Below, in pieces: positions 4,755 to 7,092 of a DNA stretch of 7,092 bases. The notes under the pieces are model-generated. The model worked only from the letters and a program-made list of their open reading frames with translations. It made no database searches and was not told where the DNA came from. The stretch comes from Candidatus Vogelbacteria bacterium. Its GTDB lineage: Bacteria > Patescibacteriota > Minisyncoccia > Phycocordibacterales > XYD1-FULL-46-19. The stretch covers positions 1 to 7,092 of the forward strand of contig JAPLZN010000141.1 in assembly GCA_026395035.1 (NCBI GenBank). Reading direction: 5' to 3'. Position 1 is the first letter of the stretch, and every line of letters begins with the position of its first letter. Position numbers and translations under genes: made by a program.

Positions 4755-5261
4755 ATGAAATCCTATTTATTTTACCTTCTAATCATCCTGTTGGCCGGAA
4801 TAAGCGTCTATTCCATCGCCAACGAGCGTTTTAACGACCGATCGAATGGCCAGACCGCCCACGCCGGCAACAATCCCACCACCGCGATTATTCCGGTCGT
4901 TAATTTGGCGATTGGAAAAGCGAAAATCACAGCTGAGGTCGTCGAGACCCCCGCCGAACGCGAGCGGGGACTGTCCGGAAGGACGGTCCTTCCGGAGAAC
5001 GAGGGGATGCTCTTTGTTTTTGATCGGCCCGGGCAACATAAATTTTGGATGAAGGATATGAATTTCCCCATTGATATCATCTGGCTTGGTCCAAATAAAA
5101 TAGTTATTGATATTACCGCCAATTTGGCCACCTCTACTTACCCGAATTCGGTGACCAGCCGTGTTCCGGCCTTTTTTGCCCTCGAAGTAAATGCCAGCTG
5201 GGCGGAGAAAAACGAAATAAAGATAGGGGACCAGGCAACAATTAAAAATGATGAGTGGTGA
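4755..5261 (+). CDS. DUF192 family protein with N-terminal membrane anchor
   Basis: 168 aa. Residues 4-22 (YLFYLLIILLAGISVYSIA) form a hydrophobic helix, either an uncleaved anchor or a signal peptide, followed by a low-complexity linker to about residue 45. The rest is a DUF192 domain: VETPAERERGLSGR (63-76), EGMLFVFD (83-90), FWMKDMNFPIDIIWL (97-111), IVIDI (116-120), and the closing ALEV (142-145) before an I-x-x-GD turn. The domain would sit outside the membrane. The biochemical role of DUF192 is not established to my knowledge, so I give none. It lies 82 nt after rsmA, separated by the 24-bp inverted repeat, and ends in a 7-nt periodic repeat that encodes the last residues (NDEW) and the TGA. 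It converges with the 3D-domain gene. Confidence 0.88.
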   Translation: MKSYLFYLLIILLAGISVYSIANERFNDRSNGQTAHAGNNPTTAIIPVVNLAIGKAKITAEVVETPAERERGLSGRTVLPENEGMLFVFDRPGQHKFWMKDMNFPIDIIWLGPNKIVIDITANLATSTYPNSVTSRVPAFFALEVNASWAEKNEIKIGDQATIKNDEW

Positions 5262-5285
5262 GTGATGAGTTAAAAGTCAAAATCA

Positions 5286-5322
5286 AAGGCCCGACCTTTT
5301 TGAAGACTCAAGGTCGGGCCTT
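5286..5322 (-). terminator. Hairpin, likely intrinsic terminator of the minus-strand gene
   Basis: A 13-bp perfect stem (AAGGCCCGACCTT 5286-5298 with AAGGTCGGGCCTT 5310-5322), 11-nt loop. On the minus strand it is followed by TTTGATTTTGACTTTT; on the plus strand it is followed by A residues. It thus suits the 3D-domain gene, as a second terminator after 5347-5383. Confidence 0.6.
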
Positions 5323-5346
5323 AAAAATACATCAAGGGAAACAAAC

Positions 5347-5383
5347 CATCCTAAAAAACCGCCAGCGGCGGTTTTTTAGGATG
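5347..5383. terminator. Bidirectional intrinsic terminator between converging genes
   Basis: A 17-bp perfect stem (5347-5363 with 5367-5383), AGC loop, core CCGCC/GGCGG flanked by A6 and T6. It gives a GC stem with a U-run in both directions, fitting termination of DUF192 from the left and the 3D-domain gene from the right. Confidence 0.85.
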
Positions 5384-5437
5384 AAATGTCACTCATCGCT
5401 CATCATTTGTAATTCGTCATTGAATCCTACTCTTATG

Positions 5438-6829
5438 TCACTTGGCCGATGCCCGACCCGCGACTAGCGTTAGCCTGCCGTTGGGGGGCATTTCCAGAGA
5501 ATACCGCTGATTGCGCGTACAAACATCTATTTTAGCTGTTCCCTTACCGGTGAATGCTCCACCAGTATCCACCACCTTGAAAATGATCTGCCGGCCGTAT
5601 TTTTTCTCCAACTCGGGAATACATAGCTCTGTCCCATAAGGAAACGCTCCCTTATCCATGGCGACCGAAACGAACGAGGCTTTGCCGTCAAGAAAATCTT
5701 GCAAGGTTTGCAATTTGGCCCCCCGCATATCGAAGAACCCGCCTTCCATCGCGCTGTTGTCTGGATAATAGCCGGTTCCCCACGATTGATAGACATAGGC
5801 GCTATTACCCATTCTTTTACATTGATCGGGTGGGACTGAGGGCGTCGAGGTCGAGGCTGGCGGTTCGTTATCTTCTTGATTGATCGGTCCGTCTGGAGGC
5901 GGTTGTTGACCTTGAGCGGTTCCGCTACCACCCGAGGTGCCCACCATATAAATCTTCGGCACAGTAGCCACCGTGATGCAGTACCAATAGACCTGCATCC
6001 GACAAGTAGTGTTTTCCGAAACGGTACCGAGAAGCTGCTGACCGGGCGACTTAATTTGCTTGAATTCGTATAAAATACTTGAGCTATCCTCGAAAATAAC
6101 CTGCGACGGCAAATCGCTTTTGGCCGGCTTTAGGGTAATCCACGAGCGCGGAGTATCCCAACGACAGGTGCAGGTCACAACGGTCGTACTTAAGCCGCCA
6201 AACGGTTTATTAGAGCTTGAACCAGACCCGCCGCCGCCAGCCGCCCCGGCCGACCCTCCAGCTCCACCCTGACCACTATTTTGATTGCTGCCTAAATTTC
6301 CCCCCGAACCGGATTGACCCGAAGATCCGCCCGGCAAGTTAGCATTAGAATTCCCGCCTAAATTTAGACCCTGGCCCGCATTTCCACCACTAATCACCCG
6401 GATATTATTCGTGTTTACTGTGCCAATATTTCCGCCCGGTACACTGGCGCCGGTATCTTCTACCCCGGGATAGGCCCCGCCCTGCCAATTCGGCGGAAGA
6501 CCGGCCGACAAACGCGCTACCTCGATTGAGATCGCAATCACCCGGCGCTCGATCTCAGCCAGAATCTGTTGAATCGTTTGCTGTGTCGAGGAAGCAGTCA
6601 ACCCCCGGCTACTGCCTCCGATAACATTGATCCCGGAATTGGAAGAGGAGTTCGTATTCGTGTTTCCCCCCGTGTCACCTTGCGAATTACCACCCAAATC
6701 ACCAATATTACCGACGGCACCGATAGAATTATTCTTATTTTGTCTGGCTAGAGGCGAAGAAAACCCGGCGAACGCTAAAAAGGAGATTACCGAGAGAGCA
6801 ATAACGGCAAAAGTTATTTTTTTGTACAT
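5438..6829 (-). CDS. Secreted cell-wall protein with Gly/Asn/Ser-rich linkers, a Cys module and a C-terminal 3D domain
   Basis: 463 aa from ATG 6829-6827. Residues 1-29 are a signal peptide (KK, then hydrophobic ITFAVIALSVISFLAFAGF). Residues 30-80 are Asn/Gly/Ser-rich; 81-110 form a helical, coiled-coil-like stretch (QQTIQQILAEIERRVIAI); 111-209 are a long Gly/Ser/Asn linker. Residues 215-299 are a separate module with Cys 220, 222, 276 and 284 ending in YMVGTS, similar from memory to an unnamed module of other Patescibacteria exported proteins. After a Pro-rich linker (308-335), residues 346-458 match a 3D domain (double-psi barrel, as in MltA and Rpf-related proteins): AMDKGAFPYGTEL, VVDTGGAFTGKG, KIDVC, with the three aspartates D392, D421 and D435. 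It probably acts on peptidoglycan outside the membrane, as a lytic transglycosylase-like enzyme; activity is inference. The upstream ATG at 6868 is rejected because it precedes the -10 and spoils the signal peptide. Confidence 0.85.
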   Translation of the reverse strand: MYKKITFAVIALSVISFLAFAGFSSPLARQNKNNSIGAVGNIGDLGGNSQGDTGGNTNTNSSSNSGINVIGGSSRGLTASSTQQTIQQILAEIERRVIAISIEVARLSAGLPPNWQGGAYPGVEDTGASVPGGNIGTVNTNNIRVISGGNAGQGLNLGGNSNANLPGGSSGQSGSGGNLGSNQNSGQGGAGGSAGAAGGGGSGSSSNKPFGGLSTTVVTCTCRWDTPRSWITLKPAKSDLPSQVIFEDSSSILYEFKQIKSPGQQLLGTVSENTTCRMQVYWYCITVATVPKIYMVGTSGGSGTAQGQQPPPDGPINQEDNEPPASTSTPSVPPDQCKRMGNSAYVYQSWGTGYYPDNSAMEGGFFDMRGAKLQTLQDFLDGKASFVSVAMDKGAFPYGTELCIPELEKKYGRQIIFKVVDTGGAFTGKGTAKIDVCTRNQRYSLEMPPNGRLTLVAGRASAK

Positions 6830-6836
6830 CAAAGAA

Positions 6837-6845
6837 ATTATACCA
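6837..6845 (-). promoter_or_regulatory. Extended -10 of the 3D-domain gene (leaderless)
   Basis: The minus strand reads TGGTATAAT (6845-6837): perfect TATAAT with the TGn extension, then 7 nt and the ATG at 6829. Transcription is expected to begin at or one base before the start codon. No good -35 was found, which an extended -10 can tolerate. Confidence 0.65.
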
Positions 6846-6910
6846 TGACCGAGCAAGAAGATATCCACTTTGTCGGCCTCTTATTCCTATCCACTTATCA
6901 TAAAAGACGA

Positions 6911-6916
6911 TATAAT
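6911..6916 (+). promoter_or_regulatory. -10 element for the right-edge gene
   Basis: A perfect TATAAT inside a small palindrome (CGATA 6908-6912, TATCG 6917-6921), 22 nt before the TTG start at 6939. No -35 was recognised. The palindrome over the -10 could be an operator or chance. Confidence 0.45.
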
Positions 6917-6938
6917 TATCGAGAATTCATCAAAAGTC

Positions 6939-7092
6939 TTGGACCGTGTCGCAAAAAAAGTTTCGATAGCGATCATCGTTATCCTGATTTTGGTAATCGG
7001 GGGGATTTTGTATTCTAAAATGCCAAAATCAGCCAAGCCGGTCGCTAAAAAAACCGATCAAACTGTCGCCACCTCGAGCGTGCCGACTTCAA
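6939..7092 (+). CDS. Partial membrane-anchored protein, N-terminus only
   Basis: Open to the right edge; 51 residues are visible. From the TTG at 6939: MDRVAKKVSIAIIVILIL, then VIGGILYSKM, a basic N-terminus followed by one strongly hydrophobic helix (about 8-25). Next comes a Lys/Pro/Ser/Thr-rich linker (PKSAKPVAKKTDQTVATSS), as in bitopic envelope proteins or thioredoxin-like and sortase-like exported proteins, with the folded domain beyond the window. There is no ATG in this frame after the stop at 6846-6848; a GTG at 6946 is in a frame that stops at once. TTG is thus the best start, though no Shine-Dalgarno is seen. Divergent from the 3D-domain gene, so the two may share a regulatory region. 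The function cannot be told from this part. Confidence 0.6.
   Translation, partial: MDRVAKKVSIAIIVILILVIGGILYSKMPKSAKPVAKKTDQTVATSSVPTS

Larger units (their letters stand above)
5246..5425. repeat. Nested inverted repeat with 7-nt periodic arms enclosing two hairpins
   Basis: The left arm 5246-5263 (AAATGATGAGTGGTGAGT) pairs with 5391-5408 over 18 positions: 16 Watson-Crick and 2 G-U in RNA. The left array is three heptamers GATGAGT, GGTGAGT, GATGAGT (5250-5270) and contains the DUF192 stop. The right array continues as ACTCATC, GCTCATC, ATTTGTA, ATTCGTC, ATTGAAT (5391-5425). Two terminator hairpins lie between the arms. The layout copies that of 4652-4750 with a different heptamer. Confidence 0.7.

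Noticed and set aside
1..7092. CRISPR array, tRNA, rRNA, transposase, toxin-antitoxin or defence operon
   Set aside because: No regularly spaced direct repeats, no cloverleaf or rRNA-like segments, and no protein with such motifs were seen on either strand.

Overview
The window looks like a piece of a Patescibacteria (Candidate Phyla Radiation, Parcubacteria-like) chromosome. This is inferred from a compact housekeeping helicase, an rsmA that appears to start without a leader, a long Gly/Asn/Ser-rich secreted wall protein ending in a 3D-type domain, and intergenic spaces full of short palindromes and 7-nt periodic repeats. TGA, TAA and TAG all serve as stops, so the UGA=Gly code of Gracilibacteria is not in use. 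I cannot place it below phylum level from sequence alone.

Layout: (1) 1-301 holds a short hairpin and a small hydrophilic reading frame that lacks its own ATG and could be joined to an upstream ATG only by a -1 shift at an A-run. (2) 369-2330 (+) is a UvrD/PcrA/Rep-family SF1A helicase. (3) 2331-2445 is a palindromic, REP/MITE-like element, followed by about 180 bases with no recognised gene. (4) 2628-3041 (+) is an unrecognised small soluble protein; 3119-3748 (-) is a seven-helix membrane protein that looks like two related three-helix halves (SWEET/PQ-loop-like). They converge, and each has its own intrinsic terminator. (5) From a divergent promoter region near 3791-3850, rsmA (ksgA, 16S rRNA dimethyladenosine transferase) runs right (3857-4672), followed by a membrane-anchored DUF192 protein (4755-5261). 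(6) A double hairpin terminator zone at 5246-5425 separates DUF192 from a converging gene for a 463-aa secreted 3D-domain protein (5438-6829, -). (7) A partial, membrane-anchored protein starts divergently near 6939 and runs off the right edge.

There is no obvious operon encoding a single system. The genes are single units for DNA repair/replication, ribosome maturation, and cell-envelope functions. The less ordinary material is regulatory and structural: start codons placed 6-10 nt after -10-like hexamers (leaderless mRNAs), 7-nt periodic repeats arranged as inverted pairs that also encode the last codons of two genes, a perfect palindrome inside the rsmA coding sequence, a possible -1 frameshift site, and a multi-domain wall protein with an unnamed Cys module. 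I did not find a CRISPR array, tRNA, rRNA, transposase or recognisable defence system.
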